A stretch of 20,205 nt of DNA. It comes from JAGOLU01 sp964542665. Lineage in GTDB: Bacteria > Patescibacteriota > Microgenomatia > UBA1406 > GWC2-37-13. Below, one piece after another: positions 7,408 through 14,419 of this stretch. Each line of letters starts with the position of its first letter. The stretch's first letter is position 1. The position numbers and the translations under genes were made by a program. The notes beneath the pieces were generated by a model that worked only from the letters and a program-made list of their open reading frames with translations, was not told where the DNA came from and did not search any database. The stretch covers positions 1 to 20,205 of the forward strand of contig CAZIUF010000018.1 in assembly GCA_964542665.1 (NCBI GenBank), read 5' to 3'.

Positions 7408-8055
7408 ATGAAACTGATTGCAGTATGGATTGGTATTGTGGTCTTTACCTTGCTTCTTCTTGGGCAACCATCCCAAGTTGGTGCCTCTCGATATGCGTCT
7501 TGTGATGCATGTGGGTTGTGTGTGAATTCAAATGGCACATACAAGAAAAACAGGGCTGATGAGGATGTTATCCCTCAGGTGTGGCCATCATGCGCACAGT
7601 GTCTCTATGAAGGGGTGACTTGGGCACCAGGCGCCACTCTCCTAGAAATAGTTAATGCAAATAAAGATAAAACGCTCAAGATCATCGACACTACCGTAGC
7701 TGGTCCTCCCATACGGGTTATACCTGGCAAAGATCCTCCTCGAACTATTCCCGGTAAATATTTTACCCAGTTGGGTTGCTTTGATATCGGCTCTGAGTTT
7801 GATAACCCCAACATCTCATCTTCGTTCATCGGTCAACTGTTATCGATCATCCAGGGCATAGCGGGTGCGGCGGGCTTTATATACTTGCTCTATGGTGTTT
7901 TCCTCGTGCTAACCAGTCGTGGAGACGTGGTCAAGCTCAAGTCTGGGCAACAAGCAATCATTTGGGCTATCCTGGGCACAATATTTACGATCCTGGCGGT
8001 ATTTGTGGTCAGGTTTGTAGCTGTGGATCTCCTCCGCATCCCGGGAATACAGTAG
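7408..8055 (+). CDS. Secreted Cys-rich protein with VirB2/TrbC-like two-helix C-terminus
   Basis: A 215-residue protein with a signal peptide (about 1-26, ending GQPSQVGA). The exported head has cysteines C32, C35 and C38 (CDACGLC), C62 and C65 (CAQC) and C124. Two C-terminal membrane helices (about 143-168 and 183-208) flank a basic turn, TSRGDVVKLKSGQQAI. The pattern GxxYLLYGxFLVLTSxG, then a basic turn and a second helix, resembles the small VirB2/TrbC pilin-like proteins common in CPR bacteria and some archaea. The cysteines could form disulfides or bind metal. Function unknown; part of a secretion or envelope complex is the most reasonable guess. It is divergent from the SpoIID-like gene across 74 bases. 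Confidence 0.75.
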   Translation: MKLIAVWIGIVVFTLLLLGQPSQVGASRYASCDACGLCVNSNGTYKKNRADEDVIPQVWPSCAQCLYEGVTWAPGATLLEIVNANKDKTLKIIDTTVAGPPIRVIPGKDPPRTIPGKYFTQLGCFDIGSEFDNPNISSSFIGQLLSIIQGIAGAAGFIYLLYGVFLVLTSRGDVVKLKSGQQAIIWAILGTIFTILAVFVVRFVAVDLLRIPGIQ

Positions 8056-8089
8056 TGAGTTGATAACTCTTTCTTTTCCCCTCCTCCGG

Positions 8090-8095
8090 TATAAT
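8090..8095 (+). promoter_or_regulatory. Consensus -10 element of the GT2/DUF2304 operon
   Basis: A perfect TATAAT ends 8 bases before the ATG at 8104, predicting a transcript that begins 1-2 bases before the start codon. A pyrimidine-rich tract precedes it and no -35 is evident. Confidence 0.6.
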
Positions 8096-8103
8096 CACCC
8101 TCG

Positions 8104-8781
8104 ATGAATCATCCTGTGGTCCATATCCTCATCGCGGCTTTTAATGAGTCGACTGTTATTGGGCCGGTAATCAAAGATTGCCAGAGTGAGGGTTTCACCC
8201 ACGTCATCGTCGTCGACGATGGTTCTGTGGATGCCACGAGTGAGGTGGCTCGCCAAGTTAACGCCATCGTCATCACACATCCGCTCAACTGTGGTAAGTC
8301 AGCTGCCATCTCCACTGGACTACAATATTTACAAAATAAAGCAAACCAGGACGATATCGTTGTGCTGATGGATGCGGATGGTCAGCACCTCGCTACGGAA
8401 ATCAAGCTTCTCGTCGGTCCACTACTCAGTGATCCGCAGCTCGAGGTGGCATACGGTGTCCGCACCATATCACCTGACACTCCCCTGGTGAATCGTCTGG
8501 GACGACGTCTCGGGGACTGGATCAGCGTGCTGTATACCGGCAGATATTTTGCCGACTCACAATGTGGGTTTCGCGCGTTTCGCCTCCGCGCAATCACTGG
8601 TCTTGAGCTGGGCATCGACCGGTATGCGATCGAGACGCAGATGCTCCGGCATATGGTTGTGCATAGGCTCAAAAGTCTTCCGGTGAAAATCTCCAATATC
8701 TACACCGAGTACTCACGCAATAAACATCATAAGCAAGGGATCATGCAAGGATTGAAAACTTTGGTATCATTGGCGCAATGA
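8104..8781 (+). CDS. Family 2 glycosyltransferase, polyprenyl-phosphate sugar synthase type
   Basis: A 225-residue soluble GT-A enzyme that probably moves a sugar from a nucleotide sugar to polyprenyl phosphate at the inner membrane face. HILIAAFNES (7-16) and VVDDGSVDAT (36-45) bind the nucleotide. The metal-binding motif is LMDADGQH (88-95). SQCGFRAFR (152-160) and YAIETQML (174-181) are typical of dolichyl-phosphate mannose synthase and undecaprenyl-phosphate transferase relatives. It has no C-terminal membrane helices. The next gene, a DUF2304 protein overlapping by 4 bases (ATGA), probably supplies the membrane partner, a common pairing. The sugar cannot be predicted from sequence. Confidence 0.88.
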   Translation: MNHPVVHILIAAFNESTVIGPVIKDCQSEGFTHVIVVDDGSVDATSEVARQVNAIVITHPLNCGKSAAISTGLQYLQNKANQDDIVVLMDADGQHLATEIKLLVGPLLSDPQLEVAYGVRTISPDTPLVNRLGRRLGDWISVLYTGRYFADSQCGFRAFRLRAITGLELGIDRYAIETQMLRHMVVHRLKSLPVKISNIYTEYSRNKHHKQGIMQGLKTLVSLAQ

Positions 8782-9125
8782 GTAGCTCTTCTATCAATCC
8801 AATCTTGTTTTTGGTTGGGCTCATCGCCCTCTCGGGCGCTATTGCTTCTATCCGCAGATTTATAAAGCACGAAGCTGGATTTTCGCTGCTGAAATTAGTT
8901 GCGCACCTGCTCATCGCCGGAGCCATGATGGTCGTCGCCTGGTTTCCCCAATCAGCACGAGCTGCTACAAAGTATCTTGGGTTTGGCGAAAATCTGAATA
9001 CATTGATTTTTGTTGGTTTTATTGTGTGTTTCTTGATCATTTACACACAAATGAGAGCAATAGAGTCGCTCGAGAAGCGGTTAGTAAAATTAACCCAAGC
9101 ACTCGCACTTCTGAAGCGAAATTAA
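8778..9125 (+). CDS. DUF2304 small membrane protein
   Basis: A 115-residue protein with three membrane segments (about residues 7-25, 33-52 and 73-93) and a charged helix at the C-terminus (94-115, RAIESLEKRLVKLTQALAL). The order of hydrophobic helices, the LGFGENLNTLIFV motif before the last helix and the closing coiled segment match DUF2304 proteins. These usually sit next to polyprenyl-phosphate glycosyltransferases and are thought to anchor or assist them. The ATG overlaps the stop of the glycosyltransferase (ATGA), which indicates translational coupling. A TATCAT 7 bases before the ATG, inside the upstream gene, might give an extra transcript but may be chance. Confidence 0.85.
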   Translation: MSSSSINPILFLVGLIALSGAIASIRRFIKHEAGFSLLKLVAHLLIAGAMMVVAWFPQSARAATKYLGFGENLNTLIFVGFIVCFLIIYTQMRAIESLEKRLVKLTQALALLKRN

Positions 9126-9126
9126 T

Positions 9127-10275
9127 ATGTGTTCCGGCTCTATGTATTATTTTTTTATTGGCACAGAGGCCGAGGCAATCAAAGTTGCCCCGGTAATAAA
9201 TGAGTTAACGGAGAGGGGTATCAACTTTTATATTTTTTTCTCTGGCCAACATCAACTTGATAAATTTCCTCAACTACGCAATGTGACCGTGCAGAAAATC
9301 TCTTTGGTAAATCCTTATAGACCTGCCACCACTCGTATTGGACATTTTGTGTGGTTTATCAAAACCGTTTTTAAAGGAATAACAGTATTTCGAAATGAAC
9401 GATTGCAGCCTAAAAGTATTGGTATGGTTCATGGAGATACTATCAGCACTGTCATGGGCACGGTATTATTCAGATTATTTAAGATACCAGTTGCTCATAT
9501 TGAGGCGGGTTTGCGATCTCACAATATCTTTGATCCATTTCCAGAGGAGCTAAATCGCATCATCGTCGACCGGCTTTCAAAATACCACTTTTGTCCTGAT
9601 GATACTAGTTATGGAAATCTTATCAAACAGGGAAAGAGGCACGTTACAAATACCATGCAAAATACGCTTTACGATATGATTGAGCCGCTTATGCAGCGTA
9701 CTTTAAATACGCACCCGGAGCTACGCAATAGGTACGCGGTCGTCTCATTACACCGTCAGCAGACTGTCTTGGATCGGAGATTATTTGTTACCATCCTGGA
9801 TCAATTACTACAAATGGCGTCTCCTCAGCTTCAGTTGGTGTTTATTGCACACGAAATAACCTTACAAGAGTTAAACAGGGACGTACATTCGACCTATCTG
9901 CTCCGGTCAAAGGATGTGATCACCATCAAAAGACTACCATTCGATGACTTTGTCGGTCTTATAAAAAAATCTGAATTCATAATCACCGACAGTGGTGGCA
10001 ATCAAGAAGAGGTTTCGTATCTTGGTGTGCCGTGTTTCATACTTAGGAAAGTCACTGAACGCACAGAGGGACTGGGAAAGAACGTGGTATTGGCTGGAGA
10101 TTCCTTTGAAAAAGGACTCACATCTTTCGTCCAAAATTACGATAAGTACCGATCAGATCCCCTGGTGCTATCTTTTAGTCCCAGTAAGATGATCGTGGAT
10201 GAGCTTGAGTCTATCTATAAAGATATCTCTGATAAGGGCCTTCCATATTCCTCCAATAAAGAGCCCAAGATATAG
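9127..10275 (+). CDS. UDP-N-acetylglucosamine 2-epimerase-like protein (divergent WecB family)
   Basis: A 382-residue GT-B-fold protein. Canonical enzymes interconvert UDP-GlcNAc and UDP-ManNAc for capsule or teichoic-acid synthesis. Visible family motifs are GTEAEAIKVAPVI (12-24), MVHGDTIST (100-108), VAHIEAGLRS (122-131) with E127, PFPEELNRIIVD (137-148), SLHRQQT with H209, and TDSGGNQEEVSYLGVP in the C-terminal half. Differences from the canonical family are GTEAEA instead of GTRPEA, HRQQT instead of HRREN, and a changed GNT region (NTMQNTLYDM), so activity or substrate may be altered. The first ATG is 1 base after the DUF2304 stop, which suggests coupling; an ATG at 9142 fits the usual family N-terminus better. 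It marks the left end of the AT-rich island, and its 3' end overlaps the next gene by 108 bases on the opposite strand. Confidence 0.82.
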   Translation: MCSGSMYYFFIGTEAEAIKVAPVINELTERGINFYIFFSGQHQLDKFPQLRNVTVQKISLVNPYRPATTRIGHFVWFIKTVFKGITVFRNERLQPKSIGMVHGDTISTVMGTVLFRLFKIPVAHIEAGLRSHNIFDPFPEELNRIIVDRLSKYHFCPDDTSYGNLIKQGKRHVTNTMQNTLYDMIEPLMQRTLNTHPELRNRYAVVSLHRQQTVLDRRLFVTILDQLLQMASPQLQLVFIAHEITLQELNRDVHSTYLLRSKDVITIKRLPFDDFVGLIKKSEFIITDSGGNQEEVSYLGVPCFILRKVTERTEGLGKNVVLAGDSFEKGLTSFVQNYDKYRSDPLVLSFSPSKMIVDELESIYKDISDKGLPYSSNKEPKI

Positions 10276-11199
10276 AGGTAATAGTAAAAATTGCGCCAAA
10301 ACATGCTGTGCGTTTAGCTTTGAGTAAAATACATTGCTAATAATGCCTAGATATATCAACATTCCCATCGTAAAAACAAAAATAGGCTTAAATGCGATTG
10401 AGATAATTGCTATTGGTGTCGCTATAAGCACGAGTTTAAGTAAGATGCCGAATCGATCATTCGTATTTTTATATCCATCATAAAACACTTCTCCTCTGTG
10501 CCACATGTGGCTGAGCATATTGCCCGAAACATTTCTGGGAGTGTAGGTGCAGCAAAATTCTGGAGATAACCAGATAGATTCAGTCGATGCAATGTGTCTG
10601 ATCATCTTTGTGTCATCGGACACAACAATCGAACCTCGAGCTTCTGCTAAGGTCTTTTCAAACGCGTCAATAAGGATCTGTTTTGGGGCAAAAAAAAGCG
10701 TTGTGCCTTTTGGATACTGATCAAAGTTCGCCAAGTTGTACGAGGTGAGTCTCGGATGGGCAAAATATGCTCGCCACACTGTTTTAGTGAGACTATCCAT
10801 CAAGTTACCGTATATCGAGTGACCTCCCATATTCACGTGTCCGCTCCATACCTTTCTGTCAGGACGTACACTTAGTTGAGAGACAAGATATCTCAGGCTT
10901 TCTTTACCAATATTTACTCGTGCATCTATGAGAAGGACGTTTTCATATTTTGCTCTGCTAATACCCCTATAGCGAGCCACAAATCTACCGCTATTGACTT
11001 GATGAAGAATGCTGGCAGTCACAGATGTTCTTGAGTCTGTTATGTCGGCTAAGCTGACTGGTTGGGTGGATCCATCATCAACGATGATAATCTCTAATGT
11101 GACGTTCTCCGTCGTTGATATCGCAGAAAGAAGAGCATCAACTGTTGTTGATAGTTGGGAAGAATCGTTATAAACCGGAATAATTACTGAAATATTCAT
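10168..11199 (-). CDS. Membrane-associated family 2 glycosyltransferase
   Basis: A 343-residue protein beginning with the usual GT-A opening ISVIIPVYNDSSQ (3-15) and IIIVDDGST (37-45). At the metal-binding position the usual DxD is replaced by LLIDARVNIG (89-98), keeping only the first aspartate. VVSDDTKMIRH (192-202) supplies the likely catalytic aspartate. Two to three hydrophobic helices near the C-terminus (about 240-320) anchor it. It probably transfers sugars for a surface glycan, matching its neighbours. The ATG at 11199 gives the canonical N-terminus; a GTG at 11220 would add seven residues. It follows the polytopic membrane protein by about 27 bases, so the two are probably one transcript. 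Its 3' end overlaps the convergent epimerase gene by 108 bases. Confidence 0.85.
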   Translation of the reverse strand: MNISVIIPVYNDSSQLSTTVDALLSAISTTENVTLEIIIVDDGSTQPVSLADITDSRTSVTASILHQVNSGRFVARYRGISRAKYENVLLIDARVNIGKESLRYLVSQLSVRPDRKVWSGHVNMGGHSIYGNLMDSLTKTVWRAYFAHPRLTSYNLANFDQYPKGTTLFFAPKQILIDAFEKTLAEARGSIVVSDDTKMIRHIASTESIWLSPEFCCTYTPRNVSGNMLSHMWHRGEVFYDGYKNTNDRFGILLKLVLIATPIAIISIAFKPIFVFTMGMLIYLGIISNVFYSKLNAQHVLAQFLLLPLYLGLFIGGIWKALIRDIFIDRLKLIHDHLTGTKR

Positions 11200-11226
11200 A
11201 CATGTACCGCAAGAAGTCACTTAGAA

Positions 11227-13023
11227 TTATTCCAGGTAGGGAGATAACTTGAAAAGTTCTCGTTGTTTTGGGTCAGTAATTCTCTGATTAATATCATTCA
11301 TCTTATTAAAGTCATCAAGCAAAACAGTGTGTTTTTTTTCAAACAACCTCTGTAATATATGCTCAAAAACTAGCGCATCGTGCTCGACTTCATTAAGGCT
11401 TTGGTCAAATTTCCTCGTGCTTTTCAAGAAATCGGGCGTATCTTCGTATAGGGCACGAGCAAGAACTGATTGGCCCCATATACCAATACTATAAATATTT
11501 TTTCCATTATTGTTCCCATACTTTTCATACGTCTTTATCCATTTCCTTTGGTTGAAGGGATAGTTATAGTATCCATTGTGAATCATCATTATCGTGTCAT
11601 ATCCACGTGAGTCATACCCTGGTTGTGAAAAAACCCCATAAATGATTCCTCCAGCTATCACTACTGATATCAGGGTAATAGCCGCTGCATATTTTTTAAA
11701 GGCATCACCCAAATATCCTACATATGCAATTAGCATTGGTAGCCCAATGATCCCCATTGTCCAATAGGATTTGAAAAAATAGTATCCAAAATTTCCTGAC
11801 TTGGTATACATTGAGATCGTGCCAACTATCATCATAACTATACTCAGTCCGTACAAAAGAATGTGCATCCTCCTTAACCTCTCATTCATATGATGTCTCA
11901 TGAGCACGCTTAGGAGAATGCCAAGCGCACTAGTCATCAATCCCGTAAAGCCGACAAATGCAACTCCCCAAGACTCAATCTGTGCAGTGATCGAAAAGCT
12001 CCGATTAAAAAGGATGAGGGGAATGATGCTCACTGCCAACGCTATATATGGAATGAGTCTTCTTTTGTCTCTTTGAGATTCTATATGAAAAATAAGATAG
12101 GCAAGCCCAGCAAGCGGGATAAAAAGATAGTACGATACGCCAACTGCAACAATAAATATGCAGATGAGAAAGACAGAAGAATATGAAAGCTTATTGTCTT
12201 TACTCGCAGAATCAAGAGTCAAAAGCAATGCGACAAACGCACAATAGCCGGCTAGCTGAGAGTGAAAGCCATAAAGCTGGAGTTTTAGGAAATATTCACC
12301 TAACACTACCATCAGTCCTATTATCAATGAGATCGCAAAAGTGTGCACCGTACGCACTTTATAGAGCCTGTCCGTTAAGCCATAGAATAATATTATTAGA
12401 TTAAGCAACAACCCAACTGTAAAAATGGTGTTAAAACTAAAGAAAGATCGTAAATCAAACCTCTCCTTTACTCCCAAAATGTTTTTAAATAGCTCATATC
12501 CTACACTCATATTCGTGTATAGTCCAAATGGGTACCATTTAGATGCTGCAAGTAGGGTTGAGTCATCTATCATCTTCTGCAGCCGTTCACTTGACCACAA
12601 CATGGACCTGTCTTTTATCGCCACAGCTGCCATTGCCATGTGATTGGCGTTATCGTCGTTTGTTCCGACAACAGGTATTGAGTTGCCTCTTGTGTTATAA
12701 AATCTTATCGAGTTAAATCCATATGCATAGACGACAAATAGACAGAGTATCACAGCAACTATTACTGTGTATGGAGAGCTTTTCTCGTCGGCTCTTATTT
12801 CCTTTTTGGTATTCAGCATAAGTAGTGCACACAAGCTCAGCGTGGATAGCGCAATGAAGATATATCGTGTATTTCCAAACACAATCTGACTGACTACACT
12901 ACCAAGGATAATGAGGGAGAGGATGATCGTATAACTATATGCTATCGCATAAAACCACCCCATGCTCCGACGCCAAGCATGCCACAACAACCCAAAAGAG
13001 AAAGAGTATATTATAAGATCCAT
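11227..13023 (-). CDS. Large polytopic membrane protein, possible GT-C-type glycosyltransferase
   Basis: A 598-residue protein with about a dozen or more membrane helices and a soluble C-terminal portion (about 480-598). The first large loop carries GTNDDNANHMAMAA (120-133); an acidic pair there resembles the loop-1 acidic motif of GT-C enzymes that use polyprenyl-phosphate sugars. KLQLYGFHSQLAGY lies before a mid-protein helix. No family signature is certain. It sits between pilin-like genes and a glycosyltransferase, in an AT-rich segment. Alternatives are a polysaccharide polymerase or other envelope protein. AGAGAGG 12 bases before the ATG is a distant possible SD site. It is co-directional with, and probably coupled to, the glycosyltransferase that follows. 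Confidence 0.6.
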   Translation of the reverse strand: MDLIIYSFSFGLLWHAWRRSMGWFYAIAYSYTIILSLIILGSVVSQIVFGNTRYIFIALSTLSLCALLMLNTKKEIRADEKSSPYTVIVAVILCLFVVYAYGFNSIRFYNTRGNSIPVVGTNDDNANHMAMAAVAIKDRSMLWSSERLQKMIDDSTLLAASKWYPFGLYTNMSVGYELFKNILGVKERFDLRSFFSFNTIFTVGLLLNLIILFYGLTDRLYKVRTVHTFAISLIIGLMVVLGEYFLKLQLYGFHSQLAGYCAFVALLLTLDSASKDNKLSYSSVFLICIFIVAVGVSYYLFIPLAGLAYLIFHIESQRDKRRLIPYIALAVSIIPLILFNRSFSITAQIESWGVAFVGFTGLMTSALGILLSVLMRHHMNERLRRMHILLYGLSIVMMIVGTISMYTKSGNFGYYFFKSYWTMGIIGLPMLIAYVGYLGDAFKKYAAAITLISVVIAGGIIYGVFSQPGYDSRGYDTIMMIHNGYYNYPFNQRKWIKTYEKYGNNNGKNIYSIGIWGQSVLARALYEDTPDFLKSTRKFDQSLNEVEHDALVFEHILQRLFEKKHTVLLDDFNKMNDINQRITDPKQRELFKLSPYLE

Positions 13024-13061
13024 AGAGTTTGTGTGCCTCTCTTCTAAATAAGATTCACTCT

Positions 13062-13079
13062 ACGCATAGAATTATGCGT
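13062..13079. other. Perfect hairpin just after pilin-like gene copy A
   Basis: ACGCATA (13062-13068) and TATGCGT (13073-13079) form a 7-bp stem with a GAAT loop, 3 bases beyond the stop of the pilin-like gene. It lacks a proper T-run on the minus strand, so it may stabilise the pilin RNA or attenuate read-through into the membrane protein gene. Confidence 0.4.
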
Positions 13080-13082
13080 GTT

Positions 13083-13655
13083 TCAACGAGCAACCTCTAT
13101 GGTGCCTGCTGGTTCTTCTGTGGCGGCCAATACCCATACCCGTCCATTTGAAATTCTCATTGAATAGCCAAGGTTGAAGGTGGTATTAGTGCATCCACTA
13201 AAGCCAAATCCCGCTCTAGGATCAATAGGGAGCTTGGCAAGATATGTTTGTAGACCAACATCTGCTCTGAATGACTTCAGTCCTGTCAAAAACTCACACA
13301 TAGACATAAATGCCAAGGATACGCCGGGGGTGCCGTGATTTGAGACGATACTATAATATGTGTTGCCTTGGAGGACGCTCATATTTGTTGGGACGAGACC
13401 CCTATTATCGAGAATGATTTGGGCTATACCACTTGAAAGGGCGTTTATTCCACCTGCCCTGGCAGCATCGTTAGCAAGTCTAAACTGACGAGCTGGATTA
13501 ATAGCTACGAGGGTGATAGAGAGCAAGATACCGACGATACCGATGACGACGAGAAGTTCGATAAGGGTGAAGCCTTTTTGATGCAGATGAGTCGTGCGAA
13601 GATGTAGACTGCCCAACTCGAGAAGTTTATTACTTATCTTGTGTTTTAGGATCAT
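13083..13655 (-). CDS. Type IV pilin-like protein, copy A (identical mature protein to copy B)
   Basis: A 190-residue class III-signal protein. A long, basic 28-residue leader ends in HQKG; predicted prepilin-peptidase cleavage after G28 leaves F29 at +1 and E33 at +5 of KGFTLIELLVVIGIVGILLS. The hydrophobic N-terminal helix is followed by AINPARQFRLANDAARAGG, a pattern common in CPR pseudopilins, then a globular head with one cysteine in MSMCEFL and one in FSGCTN, likely a disulfide. From QKG to the C-terminus it is residue-for-residue identical to copy B. Only the leader, promoter and last codons differ. The ATG is supported by TAACAT 6 bases upstream. Whether it is a major pilin, a competence pseudopilin or an adhesin is not decidable. 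Confidence 0.88.
   Translation of the reverse strand: MILKHKISNKLLELGSLHLRTTHLHQKGFTLIELLVVIGIVGILLSITLVAINPARQFRLANDAARAGGINALSSGIAQIILDNRGLVPTNMSVLQGNTYYSIVSNHGTPGVSLAFMSMCEFLTGLKSFRADVGLQTYLAKLPIDPRAGFGFSGCTNTTFNLGYSMRISNGRVWVLAATEEPAGTIEVAR
13090..13580 (-). repeat. 491-bp perfect direct repeat, unit A (pilin-like gene)
   Basis: Every base matches 13795-14285 at an offset of 705. The unit runs from the codon before QKG of the pilin leader to the third codon from the end. Sequence differs immediately on both sides. Confidence 0.98.
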
Positions 13656-13661
13656 ATATAT

Positions 13662-13690
13662 ATGTTATCAGGTAGACAAGTACTGTTCAA
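13662..13690 (-). promoter_or_regulatory. Promoter of pilin-like gene copy A (leaderless)
   Basis: On the minus strand TTGAAC (13685-13690), a 17-base spacer and TAACAT (13662-13667) end 6 bases before the ATG at 13655. This region is not shared with copy B. Confidence 0.5.
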
Positions 13691-13732
13691 GTCAATCTAG
13701 TATATGTTATGCCAAAAGCACAATTGGGCTGA

Positions 13733-13762
13733 ATAAAAAATCCCCCACGTTTAGCGTGGGGG
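13733..13762 (-). terminator. Rho-independent terminator of pilin-like gene copy B
   Basis: CCCCCACG (13742-13749) and CGTGGGGG (13755-13762) make a perfect 8-bp GC-rich stem with a 5-base loop. On the minus strand it is followed by ATTTTTTATTC. It lies 25 bases beyond the copy B stop and separates the two pilin-like genes into different transcription units. It is the only classical terminator in the window. Confidence 0.9.
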
Positions 13763-13787
13763 TTGCATTGCTAGTTTATATAAGAGT

Positions 13788-14297
13788 TCATCTTGCAACC
13801 TCTATGGTGCCTGCTGGTTCTTCTGTGGCGGCCAATACCCATACCCGTCCATTTGAAATTCTCATTGAATAGCCAAGGTTGAAGGTGGTATTAGTGCATC
13901 CACTAAAGCCAAATCCCGCTCTAGGATCAATAGGGAGCTTGGCAAGATATGTTTGTAGACCAACATCTGCTCTGAATGACTTCAGTCCTGTCAAAAACTC
14001 ACACATAGACATAAATGCCAAGGATACGCCGGGGGTGCCGTGATTTGAGACGATACTATAATATGTGTTGCCTTGGAGGACGCTCATATTTGTTGGGACG
14101 AGACCCCTATTATCGAGAATGATTTGGGCTATACCACTTGAAAGGGCGTTTATTCCACCTGCCCTGGCAGCATCGTTAGCAAGTCTAAACTGACGAGCTG
14201 GATTAATAGCTACGAGGGTGATAGAGAGCAAGATACCGACGATACCGATGACGACGAGAAGTTCGATAAGGGTGAAGCCTTTTTGGAATGATCTCAT
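13788..14297 (-). CDS. Type IV pilin-like protein, copy B
   Basis: A 169-residue prepilin-like protein with the short classical leader MRSFQKG; cleavage after G7 gives F8 at +1 and E12 at +5. The mature chain (162 residues) is identical to that of copy A. The start is set at the ATG at 14297: a longer reading from a TTG at 14345 exists, but the ATG gives a typical short prepilin leader and has TATATT 6 bases before it. A second promoter further upstream could also serve it. A strong terminator follows. Type IV pilin subunits are extracted from the membrane by the assembly ATPase and PilC-type platform to form fibres for adhesion, motility or DNA uptake; those partners are not in this window, apart from the possible PilM-like protein at 17295-18554. 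Confidence 0.9.
   Translation of the reverse strand: MRSFQKGFTLIELLVVIGIVGILLSITLVAINPARQFRLANDAARAGGINALSSGIAQIILDNRGLVPTNMSVLQGNTYYSIVSNHGTPGVSLAFMSMCEFLTGLKSFRADVGLQTYLAKLPIDPRAGFGFSGCTNTTFNLGYSMRISNGRVWVLAATEEPAGTIEVAR
13795..14285 (-). repeat. 491-bp perfect direct repeat, unit B (pilin-like gene)
   Basis: Identical to 13090-13580 at every base. The left boundary falls inside the penultimate alanine codon (GCT in A, GCA in B) and the right boundary just before the CAA-AAA-GGC (QKG) codons of the leader. Confidence 0.98.
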
Positions 14298-14303
14298 AAG
14301 ATG

Positions 14304-14309
14304 AATATA
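14304..14309 (-). promoter_or_regulatory. -10 element of pilin-like gene copy B (leaderless)
   Basis: TATATT ends exactly 6 bases before the ATG at 14297. No good -35 at the usual distance. Confidence 0.45.
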
Positions 14310-14343
14310 ATCAGTAACATGTAATTTGCTGATGTCTGGGTTC

Positions 14344-14373
14344 AAGATAGCATATCTGTGCCCATGTTGTCAA
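14344..14373 (-). promoter_or_regulatory. Second promoter candidate for pilin-like gene copy B
   Basis: A perfect TTGACA (14368-14373, minus strand), an 18-base spacer and TATCTT (14344-14349) would start a transcript with a leader of about 40 bases before the ATG at 14297. It competes with the leaderless -10 at 14304-14309. Confidence 0.5.
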
Positions 14374-14419
14374 GTACAAGCTGTGCGATATAGGACTTGA
14401 TCAAACTCGTGTTGGTCCC

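Noticed and set aside
13594..13872. A plus-strand frame spanning the start of pilin copy A and the end of copy B
   Set aside because: It is antisense to both pilin genes and crosses the terminator; its codons mirror the pilin sequence.
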